Positions 16,155 through 24,285 of a DNA stretch of 64,000 bases are shown in pieces. A program made the position numbers and the translations under genes. Position 1 is the stretch's first letter. Every line of letters begins with the position of its first letter. Under the pieces are notes generated by a model. It saw only the letters and a list, made by a program, of their open reading frames with translations. It ran no database searches and was not told the DNA's origin. The stretch comes from CAYPHY01 sp964410625 (GTDB lineage Bacteria; Chloroflexota; Anaerolineae; Promineifilales; Promineifilaceae), in assembly GCA_964410625.1 (NCBI GenBank), contig CAYPHY010000022.1, positions 9,958 to 73,957 of the forward strand. The letters are read 5' to 3'.

Positions 16155-16634
16155 TCAAGCAATCCAGTGCGCCCATTGATCAGATGGTGTTTTATCGAGC
16201 ATTTTCAGGTAGACGCTGATCTTGCCATAGAAAATGATCAACGCCTCTTGGTAAATGGTCAAATTCAGCTGAATGGGGATGACAAACCCACCCCCGCGAT
16301 CAACCTTTTTCGTTTGCAACTCCTCGTCGGTGAACGCGGAAATCACTTGCTCCAACTCCTGGTCCATCCGCTGATACCACTCGCGGAGGGCGGCTATACT
16401 CTGTTCCACTTCAGGCTCAGGGTGCTGGTAATCAAAGTGCAACTCTAAGCTCTTGAAGGAGTTGATATAGTTCTGCTGTGTCTCCCCAATCTCGCGGCAA
16501 AGCGCACCGATGGGCAAATTACGGCCGCCCGGAGTGAAAGCCAACTCCTCATCGCTCAACACATCCAGTACTTGCCCACGCAACCGCTGGTACAGGCGAA
16601 ACAAGGGATAGTAGTCGGTCATAATATGGTTCAT
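16155..16634 (-). CDS. DinB-like four-helix-bundle protein
   Basis: 159 residues. LFRLYQRLRGQVLDVLSDEEL, LPIGALCREIGETQQNYI and FTDEELQTKK give the DinB/YfiT-like pattern of a four-helix bundle. Such proteins are metal-dependent thiol-transferase-like enzymes or have no known role. The usual His triad is only partly visible, so activity is doubtful. The last codons abut the terminal inverted repeat of the element at 16026-16153. Confidence 0.6.
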   Translation of the reverse strand: MNHIMTDYYPLFRLYQRLRGQVLDVLSDEELAFTPGGRNLPIGALCREIGETQQNYINSFKSLELHFDYQHPEPEVEQSIAALREWYQRMDQELEQVISAFTDEELQTKKVDRGGGFVIPIQLNLTIYQEALIIFYGKISVYLKMLDKTPSDQWAHWIA

Positions 16635-16676
16635 AGTACCTCTTGCTGATTAATGGTTACGCGGATGGCGCGGATA

Positions 16677-16719
16677 AAACGCTGATTACGCTGATCATAC
16701 AAGTGTGATCAGCGTTTAT
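16677..16719. repeat. Palindrome, acgctgatcac family
   Basis: AAACGCTGATTACGCTGATCA is mirrored by TGATCAGCGTTT, with 10-12 paired bases around a short loop. It lies between two minus-strand genes and may be a terminator-like hairpin for the upstream lipoprotein gene. Confidence 0.8.
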
Positions 16720-16731
16720 TGGTGTCCGATT

Positions 16732-17304
16732 TTATTGCGTCGGCGCTTGTGAGAGCAACCGCACCGCCAACTCTTGCATTGCCTGGATGTCTTCGGCCGT
16801 TGCCTCGCGTTCGCCTTCACCGTGAAACTCAACACCGACGCTCATCGCGTCCGCCACTGCATCATCCTTCTGTTCGGTGTCGAAAGAGTCCAGGTTGCGC
16901 ACCCAATCCTCAACCAGTGCCATTTGCTCCTCGGTCAGCCGCGTAGAGCCGACAATCTCTGGCGGATCGGCCGCGCACGTAGCAATTTCCACCTCTCCAT
17001 TGGCATAGACCCTCACCCGATCACAAAATCCGGCAATCCCCCCCTCGCGATAGTATTCCATAACTAGGTTTTCCGCCTGGTCGTCCTCATTCTCGTTACC
17101 GGCATCACCATCCCCTTCATCCCCGCCAGCCTCATTGTCGTTGCCGCCCTCAACGTCCCCATTTTCACCAGTTCCGTTCCCTCCACCCGCTTCTTCCAAT
17201 CCGCCATCATCCTCGCGCGGCGGCCGACCACACGCCATCCCACCCACAACCAACATAAAAACCACCAACACCCACGCCAACACCTGCCAATACTGCCTTT
17301 TCAT
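16732..17304 (-). CDS. Putative lipoprotein with acidic Gly/Asn-rich linker
   Basis: 190 residues. An N-terminal hydrophobic segment ends in VVGGMAC, a plausible lipobox with Cys25. Residues 30-78 are low-complexity Gly/Asn/Glu/Asp, probably a flexible tether. The C-terminal domain (about 80-190) has two cysteines (IAGFCDRVRVYANGEVEIATC) that could form a disulfide, and LTEEQMALVEDWVRNLDSF. I do not recognise the family; predicted to be anchored outside the membrane. Confidence 0.7.
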   Translation of the reverse strand: MKRQYWQVLAWVLVVFMLVVGGMACGRPPREDDGGLEEAGGGNGTGENGDVEGGNDNEAGGDEGDGDAGNENEDDQAENLVMEYYREGGIAGFCDRVRVYANGEVEIATCAADPPEIVGSTRLTEEQMALVEDWVRNLDSFDTEQKDDAVADAMSVGVEFHGEGEREATAEDIQAMQELAVRLLSQAPTQ

Positions 17305-17317
17305 TACCCTTTCTCCT

Positions 17318-17388
17318 TTTCAATCTCCCAATCTCTCAGTCTCCTAATCTCTAATCTCTAATTCCTACTCCCTAATCTCCAACCTCTC
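17318..17388. repeat. CT-rich half-repeat, GA/CT family, running into a gene
   Basis: aatctcccaatctctcagtctcctaatctctaatctct words occupy the gap and continue into the 3' end of the DnaE-type gene, encoding its last residues (RLEIRE) and stop codon. Confidence 0.85.
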
Positions 17389-20300
17389 CACCCCCTCCAC
17401 CTGCAACCATCCCCCACCCCACTCATCCTCTGTCCACCGGCCGCGCAAGACAAAAGGCTGCCATAGGGTACGACGTGGCATAGTTGCATCCGCATCTTGT
17501 GCTATCTTAGCAATGATAAACGATTCGCCGTCGCTAAGAAAGAAACCGGAGCTACCTGTCCACCCTGGCAAACGTACCCCACAGACCTTAACTAATCGGC
17601 CGCGACTATTCGGCAGGCGTTGCAGGGAAACCGTTCGCGCCGGTAATTTGACCAACGACAACGGATGGACGCTGACCGGCAATCCCAGTAGCTCTCGTTC
17701 CCAGCGCAGGCGTTGTGCGGCCGAATCAGCGGCAACGACCGTTGGCGCAGCAAAGTCAAAGGCCAATTGTTGCACGCTTCCCGCCCGCGCCACCACGCCC
17801 GCTTCCTCCAGCAACGCCGCCCGGCTGTCGCCGAGACCATCCAACGCCCCACACTGGATCAGGTGCTTCACCTCCTTTGGTTGGAGATCAACCCGCGCCA
17901 GCAGGTCGCGCAGGTCGGCAAACGGCCGTCGTCCGCGCTCCTCCACAATGGCCCGCACCGAGGCGCGGCGCAAATCGCGCACCTGCCCCAGTCCCATCCA
18001 CAACGCCGGTTGCAACGAGCCGCCACCCGCCCCCTCCCCTTCCTCCGGCTCGTAGGTTAGCGTAAAGTGACGGCCGCTGCGGTTGATATGGGGCGGCCGC
18101 ACAGCAATCCCCAACCGTCGCGCCTCGGCCATGTAGATCGCCGGATGGTGGAAGCCACCGGCATCGGCCAGTCGCGCACAGAGAAATTCGGCCGGCCAAT
18201 GGGCTTTGATAAACGCCGAACGGTAGGCGACATCGGCATAGGCGGTGGCGTGTCCCTGGTTAAAGCCATATCCGGCAAAGGCCATGATTTGTTTCCACAG
18301 CTTTTCCGCCTGCTCCTCGCTCATGCCGGGGCCATCGGGGGCCGGTCGCTGGCATCCGCTGACAAAACGGAGACTGAGCGCCTCCATCTCACCCGCCTTA
18401 AACTTGCTCATGCCGTGGCGCAGGCGGTCAGCTTCCGCCCAACTCAGCCCGGCAATCTCCCGCGCCACACGCAACACCTGCTCCTGAAAGAGCAAAACGC
18501 CTTTGGTCCGCCCTAAAATCGGTTCTAACGCTGGATGGAGATAACCGACCGGCTCCTCGCCACGATAGCGGCGAACAAAGGTACGGGCCATGCCCCCGGT
18601 TGCCGGGCCGGGCTTAAAGAAGGCGCCAGCGATGGCTAAGTCGGCAATCGTCCGCGCCTTTAGCTGGCGCAGCGTCCGTTGCGCCCCTTCCGATTCACAT
18701 TGAAAGACGCCAATCCCCGCCCCACTCGCCAGCATATCGCCAGTTTGGGGATCGTCATCGGCAATATCGGCCAGGTTAAATTCAGGCTGGTGGAATTCGC
18801 GCACCAACTCGGCCGCATCCGCCAGCACGGTCAAGGCGCGAATGCCCAACAGGTCAATCTTCGGCAAACCGAGTGTCTCCAAGTCGGCCGCGTCATATTG
18901 CGTGGCTAAGAAGCCCTTTGGCGAAAGCTGCACCGGCACCACCTCGGTTAGTGGCCCCGGCGTGATCACAATGCCGCCAGGGTGCAAACTGAGATGGTGG
19001 GGCTGGCCGATGAGATTGTAAGCCTGCTCGATAACCTGATGTTGTAGCGGATCAGCCACTTCCGCCAGCGCTTCTTCTAGCGTAGTGTGCTGCCTACGCC
19101 GGGGGTCTGGATGCCAGCTAGAGGGCATGACCCGGCTGAGGGCTTGAATCGTCTCTTCATCTAGTCCATACGCTTTGCCCACCTCGCGCACGGCCGAACG
19201 AGGCTGCATGGTGCTGATCGTAGACACCAGGGCCACACGCTCCGCGCCATAGTGCTCCCGGACATAGGCCAACACCTCATCGCGGCGGCGACTGCAAAAG
19301 TCGAGGTCAATATCCGGCGGGTTGCGCCGTGCCGGGTTGAGAAAGCGCTCAAATAGCAAGTCGTGGGCCAGCGGATCGACGTTGGTAATGCCCAGGCAGT
19401 AAGCGACCAACGAATTGGCGACGCTGCCGCGCGTGTTCACCGGCACATCCTGCCGCCGGGCAAAGCCTACGATGTCGGCCACTACCAGAAACAAGGGGGC
19501 AAAACCGGACTCGGTAATGGCATCCAGCTCCTGTTTCAGGCGGCGAGTGGCCTGCGCGGGTGGCTTATCGCCATATCGCTCGCGCAAACCGGCACGTGCC
19601 TGGGCAACGACGGCTGTCTCCGGTGTTTCCTTCTCCGCCAGCATGGGCGCAGGCCAGATGGTACGGCCGTAAGGAACCGCCGGTTCGCAGCGTTCAGCAA
19701 TCGCCGCCGCGTTCTCCAAAAGCGCCGGCCGCTCCCGGTAAGCGTGCAACATCTCCTGCGGCGTCGGCCAGTGGAGGGAGACGGTCGCATCCCCCAAAGC
19801 GGGTAACTGCTCCGGCGCAACCGCTTCCAACGGGCAATTGTGGTCAATGGCCGCCATCAGCTTCAGCAGTGGGGATTGCGCCGCTTCCAGGCAATAGATG
19901 GGCTGTACGGCCACAGGAGGCAAGCCAAAACGTGACCCGAGCCGCAACAATTCATCCACCAGGCCAGAAGGCGACATCGCGCCATCCAGCAACGCAGGGG
20001 CAATGCTTAGGTAACAGTTGCCGGTGAACAAGCCGCCCAACCGCGACGCATAGCGCGTGGCGGCCTGGTAATTCCCGGCTCGTAGATACCGTTCTAGCCA
20101 GTCAGCACGGCCGCCGGTCAGGCAAATCAACCCGCGCTGGTGGGCTTTTAACTCCTCCCAAGATAGTCCCAGGCGCAAACGCCGTTTGCGGTCGGGGTCG
20201 CTCTGCAACAGCGAGGAGAGGCCGCAAAGCGAGCGGTACCCTTCCCGGTTTCTCGCCAGCAAGACCAGTTGGCCGGTTGCGCCCAGATGGTCAGGGGCGA

Positions 20301-20541
20301 CATCTTCGGCGGGCGCGGCGATGGAGACAGTCATGCCGATGATCGGCCGCAGGTCGGCCGCGCGGCAAGCCCGGTCAAAGGCCACCGCCCCACTGAGTAT
20401 ATTGGTGTCGGTCAATGCCAGGTGGCGCAGGTCGTCGGCACAGGCGCGTTCAACCAGTGATTGAATGGATGGCAAACCACCCAGTAAGCTAAAGTGCGAG
20501 TGGACGCATAAGTGTGTAAAATTGGTCGGCAGTTCGTCCAT
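17365..20541 (-). CDS. DNA polymerase III alpha-subunit homologue, DnaE2-like
   Basis: 1058 residues, C-family polymerase. The PHP domain comes first (HLCVHSHFSLLGG, ALTDTN). The palm has the catalytic pair in PDIDLDFCSRRRDEVL. Fingers-region signatures are KGVLLFQEQVLRVAREIAG and MAFAGYGFNQGHATAYADVA. A short C-terminal OB-like domain (about 960-1050) closes the protein; the tau-binding tail of replicative DnaE is absent. Length and domain content suit the error-prone DnaE2/ImuC class or a second short DnaE, but ImuA/ImuB-type partners are not adjacent. Not likely the main replicase, though this is inference. A good family-level call, subclass uncertain. Confidence 0.82.
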   Translation of the reverse strand: MDELPTNFTHLCVHSHFSLLGGLPSIQSLVERACADDLRHLALTDTNILSGAVAFDRACRAADLRPIIGMTVSIAAPAEDVAPDHLGATGQLVLLARNREGYRSLCGLSSLLQSDPDRKRRLRLGLSWEELKAHQRGLICLTGGRADWLERYLRAGNYQAATRYASRLGGLFTGNCYLSIAPALLDGAMSPSGLVDELLRLGSRFGLPPVAVQPIYCLEAAQSPLLKLMAAIDHNCPLEAVAPEQLPALGDATVSLHWPTPQEMLHAYRERPALLENAAAIAERCEPAVPYGRTIWPAPMLAEKETPETAVVAQARAGLRERYGDKPPAQATRRLKQELDAITESGFAPLFLVVADIVGFARRQDVPVNTRGSVANSLVAYCLGITNVDPLAHDLLFERFLNPARRNPPDIDLDFCSRRRDEVLAYVREHYGAERVALVSTISTMQPRSAVREVGKAYGLDEETIQALSRVMPSSWHPDPRRRQHTTLEEALAEVADPLQHQVIEQAYNLIGQPHHLSLHPGGIVITPGPLTEVVPVQLSPKGFLATQYDAADLETLGLPKIDLLGIRALTVLADAAELVREFHQPEFNLADIADDDPQTGDMLASGAGIGVFQCESEGAQRTLRQLKARTIADLAIAGAFFKPGPATGGMARTFVRRYRGEEPVGYLHPALEPILGRTKGVLLFQEQVLRVAREIAGLSWAEADRLRHGMSKFKAGEMEALSLRFVSGCQRPAPDGPGMSEEQAEKLWKQIMAFAGYGFNQGHATAYADVAYRSAFIKAHWPAEFLCARLADAGGFHHPAIYMAEARRLGIAVRPPHINRSGRHFTLTYEPEEGEGAGGGSLQPALWMGLGQVRDLRRASVRAIVEERGRRPFADLRDLLARVDLQPKEVKHLIQCGALDGLGDSRAALLEEAGVVARAGSVQQLAFDFAAPTVVAADSAAQRLRWERELLGLPVSVHPLSLVKLPARTVSLQRLPNSRGRLVKVCGVRLPGWTGSSGFFLSDGESFIIAKIAQDADATMPRRTLWQPFVLRGRWTEDEWGGGWLQVEGVERLEIRE

Positions 20542-20589
20542 ACGCCACTGATCGTATGAGCAAGCGCATTTGTCGGCAATAGCAATTTA

Positions 20590-20735
20590 TACTGTAGCGC
20601 AATTGGCCAACCCGCAAGCTCAAACTTCCGGTTTAGGCAAACCGGGTTACATTGTAGCGCGGGTTGGGGTTTTCAACCGAAACCCGCAAGCTTAAACTTC
20701 CGGTTTAGACAAACCGGGCTACAGTTTTTAAGGAC
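20590..20735. repeat. Two direct copies of an aacccgcaagct unit around a tgtagcgcgggttgg palindrome
   Basis: A 43-base unit at about 20609-20651 (aacccgcaagctcaaacttcc...) is repeated at 20681-20723 with three changes. Between them lies tgtagcgcgggttggggttttcaacc, related to 5391-5430. Each copy contains ccggttt...aaaccgg self-complementary words. Occupies the divergent gap between the polymerase gene and the next gene. Confidence 0.9.
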
Positions 20736-20744
20736 AGACAAGGC

Positions 20745-21185
20745 ATGATCTCTCTTGACTTGGCCCGCCAGTTAAAGGAAGCCGGTTTGATCTGGCAGGC
20801 GGGCAACTATGACTTTTTTGCCATCCCGGATCGGGACATGGACGACCGCATCTTTGTCATCACCGATGTGATGGCGCAGTTGGGGCTGCTCAAGGGTTGG
20901 CCGGCGGTGACGTTTTATGGCACGGCCGAATGGGCGCTCGATTACATCCTGACCACCGAAGTGATCTGGCTACCCAGCGAGGAGCAACTACGCGCGGCCT
21001 TATTGGAAAACTTGCTCGATGAACCAAGCCCCACCTTACGCCTCTGGCTGGAAGATAATGTATACCATTGCCAGGTGGCGTTTCATGGGGCAACGTTGTC
21101 GGCATCGGCCGATAAGGCGGCCGATGCCTATGGCCGGACACTTTTATCACTCTTACACGCCAGAAACGACGCATATCGTGTATAA
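20745..21185 (+). CDS. Uncharacterised protein
   Basis: 146 residues, soluble, acidic and Trp-rich (LKEAGLIWQAGNYDFFAIP, LKGWPAVTFYGTAEWALDYI). No signal or membrane segment and no recognised domain. ATG 20745 follows AAGGACAG. It contains CGGCCG words at normal density (20931, 21107-21132), so it looks native. Nineteen bases separate it from the next gene, so they may be co-transcribed, although TATAAT at 21181-21186 overlaps its stop. Confidence 0.7.
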   Translation: MISLDLARQLKEAGLIWQAGNYDFFAIPDRDMDDRIFVITDVMAQLGLLKGWPAVTFYGTAEWALDYILTTEVIWLPSEEQLRAALLENLLDEPSPTLRLWLEDNVYHCQVAFHGATLSASADKAADAYGRTLLSLLHARNDAYRV

Positions 21186-21203
21186 TCCTCTTATCTATTA
21201 ATC

Positions 21204-21728
21204 ATGGCACGCTTCATCCGTCGTCTTGGCGTAATCCCCTATCTGATCGTTGGCCTTGTCATTCTGGCGCTGGGGGTCATGCTGCTCACCTATGTTGTGG
21301 ACAACTGGTGGCCGTTTGACATAGCGCGGCTCGATCTGGTCCGCGCGGCTGCGCAGGGACGCGCCGACGCAGCCACGCTTTTGAGCGCGGCCAACATCGA
21401 AATCATCTTTGTTTTTCTGACGGCCGTGGGTATCGCCGTTTCCGGGCTAACCTTGCCGTTGTTTTACTTACTCGGTCTGCGCTTTGGCGCTGCGGGCAAT
21501 GCTGCCGGTTACGCACCCCGTTTTGTGGTGGTGCTGCGGCAATCAGCCTGGATGGGCATCTGGGTTGCCTTTTGTCTCTGGCTGCAAATGAACCGTACAT
21601 TGGGCGTCGCCGTCGCCATCCTGGGCGGTGGGGTGCTGGTGTTGTTTGAAATTTTGCTGCAAATTCGCGCCCGCGCGGCCGGGATCGGTTTACCTGCAGG
21701 CGCTGCCTCGACTATGAGAGAATCGTAA
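21204..21728 (+). CDS. Integral membrane protein, four predicted helices
   Basis: 174 residues. Hydrophobic segments near 11-32 (YLIVGLVILALGVMLLTYVV), 65-92, 106-128 and 134-152. The loop before helix 2 is Ala/Arg-rich. No recognised family. No Shine-Dalgarno, but TATAAT at 21181-21186 lies 17 bases before the ATG, so a very short leader is possible. Its position just before selA does not suggest a role. Confidence 0.7.
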   Translation: MARFIRRLGVIPYLIVGLVILALGVMLLTYVVDNWWPFDIARLDLVRAAAQGRADAATLLSAANIEIIFVFLTAVGIAVSGLTLPLFYLLGLRFGAAGNAAGYAPRFVVVLRQSAWMGIWVAFCLWLQMNRTLGVAVAILGGGVLVLFEILLQIRARAAGIGLPAGAASTMRES

Positions 21729-21756
21729 ATACGCGATTTACCAAATCGCGCTACAC
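21726..21756. repeat. Palindrome, tagcgcgatttgg family
   Basis: TAAATACGCGATTTACCAAATCGCGCTACAC: cgcgattt/aaatcgcg. It directly follows the membrane-protein stop. The same unit occurs at 26700-26764, 49170-49196 and, in frame, inside the gene at 35811-37610. Confidence 0.88.
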
Positions 21757-21762
21757 ACCATA

Positions 21763-23163
21763 ATGTCCGACTCCACCGTTTCTCTACCGTCACAATTGTT
21801 GCGCCAGTTGCCCAGCGTTGACCGGCTGCTGCAATCGCCTGACGCGGCGCAATTAACGGAGGCGTATGGACATGCGCTCACGGTTGAGGCATTACGCGCC
21901 ACGCTCAGCGAGGTGCGGGCGGCCGTCCGCGACAATGGGGCCAGGCAACTGCCTACGGAAACGACCCTGCTCGACGAAGCGCAACAGTGGTTACAAGGGT
22001 TGCTGGAGCCGACACTACGGCCGCTGATCAACGCCACCGGCATCATCGTCCATACCAACCTCGGCCGCGCTCCGTTGAGCCAGGCGGCATTGGCGGCCGT
22101 GCAAGCTGTCGGCCGGGGGTATTCAAACCTGGAGTATGACATCGAGGCCGGGCAGCGCGGATCACGCACCATCCATGCCGAAGCGTTGCTGGCGCGGCTG
22201 ACCGGCGCGGAAGCGGCGTTGGTGGTCAACAACAATGCGGCGGCCGTTCTGTTGATGCTGACTACTCTCTGCCAGGGGCGGGAGGTGGTTATCAGTCGTG
22301 GGCAGTTGGTGGAGATCGGTGGCGGCTTTCGTATTCCCGACGTGATGGCGCAATCAGGGGCACGACTGGTCGAAGTAGGGACCACCAACCGCACCCACTT
22401 GCGCGACTATGCCCAGGCGATAACGGAGAACACGGCCGCGCTGCTGGTTGCCCACCACTCCAACTACCGCATCGTTGGCTTCACCAGCGAACCGGCGCTG
22501 GATGAACTGGCGCAACTGGCCCACCAGAATGGGTTGCCCCTACTCTACGACCAGGGCAGCGGGGCGTTGCTCGATGTCGCGCCCTACGGCCTGCTCCACG
22601 AGCCAACGGTGCAGGAAGGGCTGGCGGCCAGGTGCGACGTCGTCGCCTTCAGTGGTGACAAGTTACTCGGCGGGCCGCAGGCGGGGATTTTGTGCGGCCG
22701 TGCTGAACTCATCGGCCGTCTCAAGCGCCATCCCCTCGCCCGTGCTGTTCGCGCCGATAAGCTTTGTCTGGCTGCCCTCTCGGCAACTCTGCACCACTAT
22801 CTGAAAGGGGAGGCAACGGCCGAAGTCCCGGTCTGGCAAATGATCGCCAGGCCGCTCAGCCAGATAGAAGCAGAAGCACAGCAGTGGGCGGCTCATCTCG
22901 TTGAACAAGGCGTTCAAGCGGCGGTCATCGGTAGTGAGTCTTATGTTGGCGGCGGCACTCTGCCGGGCACGAGCCTGCCCACGAGGGTTGTCGCAATTGA
23001 AAGCCAGCGGGTAGACGCGCTGGCGGCCGCCTTACGTACCGCGCCGGTTGCGGTGATCGGCCGTATTCAGGACGGCCGCCTCTTGCTCGATCCGCGCACG
23101 GTCTTACCTGGGCAGGCGGATGCGCTGTTACAATCCCTGCTCGACTGCCATAGGGTACTTTAG
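21763..23163 (+). CDS. selA: L-seryl-tRNA(Sec) selenium transferase
   Basis: PLP enzyme converting Ser-tRNA(Sec) to Sec-tRNA(Sec) with selenophosphate. 466 residues, typical. The N-terminal tRNA-binding helices (LLRQLPSVDRLLQS) are followed by NATGIIVHTNLGRAPLS and the PLP lysine Lys300 in FSGDKLLGGPQAG. VNNNAAAVLLML and LYDQGSGALLD also match SelA. Its presence implies a selenoproteome, but selB, selC, selD and any selenoprotein with an in-frame TGA were not found in the window. tsaD follows. Confidence 0.95.
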   Translation: MSDSTVSLPSQLLRQLPSVDRLLQSPDAAQLTEAYGHALTVEALRATLSEVRAAVRDNGARQLPTETTLLDEAQQWLQGLLEPTLRPLINATGIIVHTNLGRAPLSQAALAAVQAVGRGYSNLEYDIEAGQRGSRTIHAEALLARLTGAEAALVVNNNAAAVLLMLTTLCQGREVVISRGQLVEIGGGFRIPDVMAQSGARLVEVGTTNRTHLRDYAQAITENTAALLVAHHSNYRIVGFTSEPALDELAQLAHQNGLPLLYDQGSGALLDVAPYGLLHEPTVQEGLAARCDVVAFSGDKLLGGPQAGILCGRAELIGRLKRHPLARAVRADKLCLAALSATLHHYLKGEATAEVPVWQMIARPLSQIEAEAQQWAAHLVEQGVQAAVIGSESYVGGGTLPGTSLPTRVVAIESQRVDALAAALRTAPVAVIGRIQDGRLLLDPRTVLPGQADALLQSLLDCHRVL

Positions 23164-23215
23164 TACTATTGTTGAGAGGATAGCGGTAGGTGATAGTGAA
23201 GAGGTAAACAGTTTA

Positions 23216-23246
23216 GAAACCGGGTTTCTTGAAGAAACCCGGTTTC
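23216..23246. repeat. Perfect 15-bp hairpin ahead of tsaD
   Basis: GAAACCGGGTTTCTT (23216-23230) and AAGAAACCCGGTTTC (23232-23246) are exact inverted copies. The hairpin ends ten bases before the tsaD ATG, which has no clear Shine-Dalgarno, so it may act as the selA 3' end or affect tsaD translation. Confidence 0.9.
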
Positions 23247-23256
23247 TCGGACAAGA

Positions 23257-24285
23257 ATGATGAGTCAAGCAACGCGCATATTGGCAATTGAAACTTCCTG
23301 TGACGAGACGGCCGCGGCGGTGGTCGCTGATGGCAAGACGATCCTCAGCAACGTCATCGCCAGCCAGGCCAAGCTCCACGCGCAATATGGCGGGGTCTTT
23401 CCCGAAGTGGCTTCGCGCCGCCATGTGGAAGTGATCTACGCCGTCGTTGATCAGGCGTTGCGCGAGGCTCATCTGGGCTTTGAGGACCTCGATTGCATTG
23501 CCGTCACCCAGGGGCCAGGGTTGGTTGGCTCGTTGCTGGTTGGTATGAATATGGCCAAAGGGTTGGCGCTGGGGCGCAATAAGCCGTTGCTGGGCATCAA
23601 CCATATCGAAGGGCATATCTACTCCGTCTGGCTGACCGAAGCGGCCGATGAGATCACCTTCCCCGTCCTCAACCTGATCGTCAGCGGCGGACACACCGAA
23701 CTCTATCTGATGACCGATCACGGCCGTTACCAACATTTGGGCGGCACGCTGGACGACGCGGCCGGGGAAGCGTTTGATAAAGTCGGCCGTCTGCTGGAAC
23801 TGCCCTACCCCGGTGGCCCGGCGATTGATGCGGCCGCCGCCAACGGCAACCCCAACGCCATCCGCTTTCCACGGGCGGTCATGGACCAGGAATACGGCTA
23901 TAATTTCAGTTTCAGCGGCCTAAAAACGGCGATGATGCGCCAGGTGAAGCAGTATGAACCGGGGCGGCTGCCGGTGGATGATCTGGCTGCCGGATTCCAG
24001 GCGGCCGTGGTGGATATGCTGGTAACGAAGACATTGCAAGCGGCGATTGAGTATGAGGCAACGGCCGTTCATGTCGTCGGTGGTGTCTCGGCCAACAGCG
24101 CATTACGCCGCGAGATGACGGAGCAATTCCAGCAACAAGAGCGCAACATCCCGGTGCGTATTCCGCCGCTTGTTCTTTGCACGGATAATGCAGCGATGAT
24201 CGCCGCCGCCGCCCATTGGCACTTTCTCAGCGGCCGCCGCGACTCGCTTGACCTGGATGTTTCACCCGGTCTGCGACTAGCATGA
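23257..24285 (+). CDS. tsaD: tRNA N6-adenosine threonylcarbamoyltransferase
   Basis: Transfers threonylcarbamoyl to A37 of ANN-decoding tRNAs (t6A) with TsaB and TsaE. 342 residues. ASKHA-fold signatures: ILAIETSCDETAAAVV, TQGPGLVGSLLVGMNMAKGL, and the metal ligands in GINHIEGHIYSVW (HxxxH); LIVSGGHTELYL binds the adenylate. Tandem ATGs at 23257 and 23260; either may be used. TsaB, TsaC and TsaE are not nearby. Its stop overlaps the next start (ATGA), so the downstream histidine kinase is probably translated from the same message. Confidence 0.96.
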   Translation: MMSQATRILAIETSCDETAAAVVADGKTILSNVIASQAKLHAQYGGVFPEVASRRHVEVIYAVVDQALREAHLGFEDLDCIAVTQGPGLVGSLLVGMNMAKGLALGRNKPLLGINHIEGHIYSVWLTEAADEITFPVLNLIVSGGHTELYLMTDHGRYQHLGGTLDDAAGEAFDKVGRLLELPYPGGPAIDAAAANGNPNAIRFPRAVMDQEYGYNFSFSGLKTAMMRQVKQYEPGRLPVDDLAAGFQAAVVDMLVTKTLQAAIEYEATAVHVVGGVSANSALRREMTEQFQQQERNIPVRIPPLVLCTDNAAMIAAAAHWHFLSGRRDSLDLDVSPGLRLA

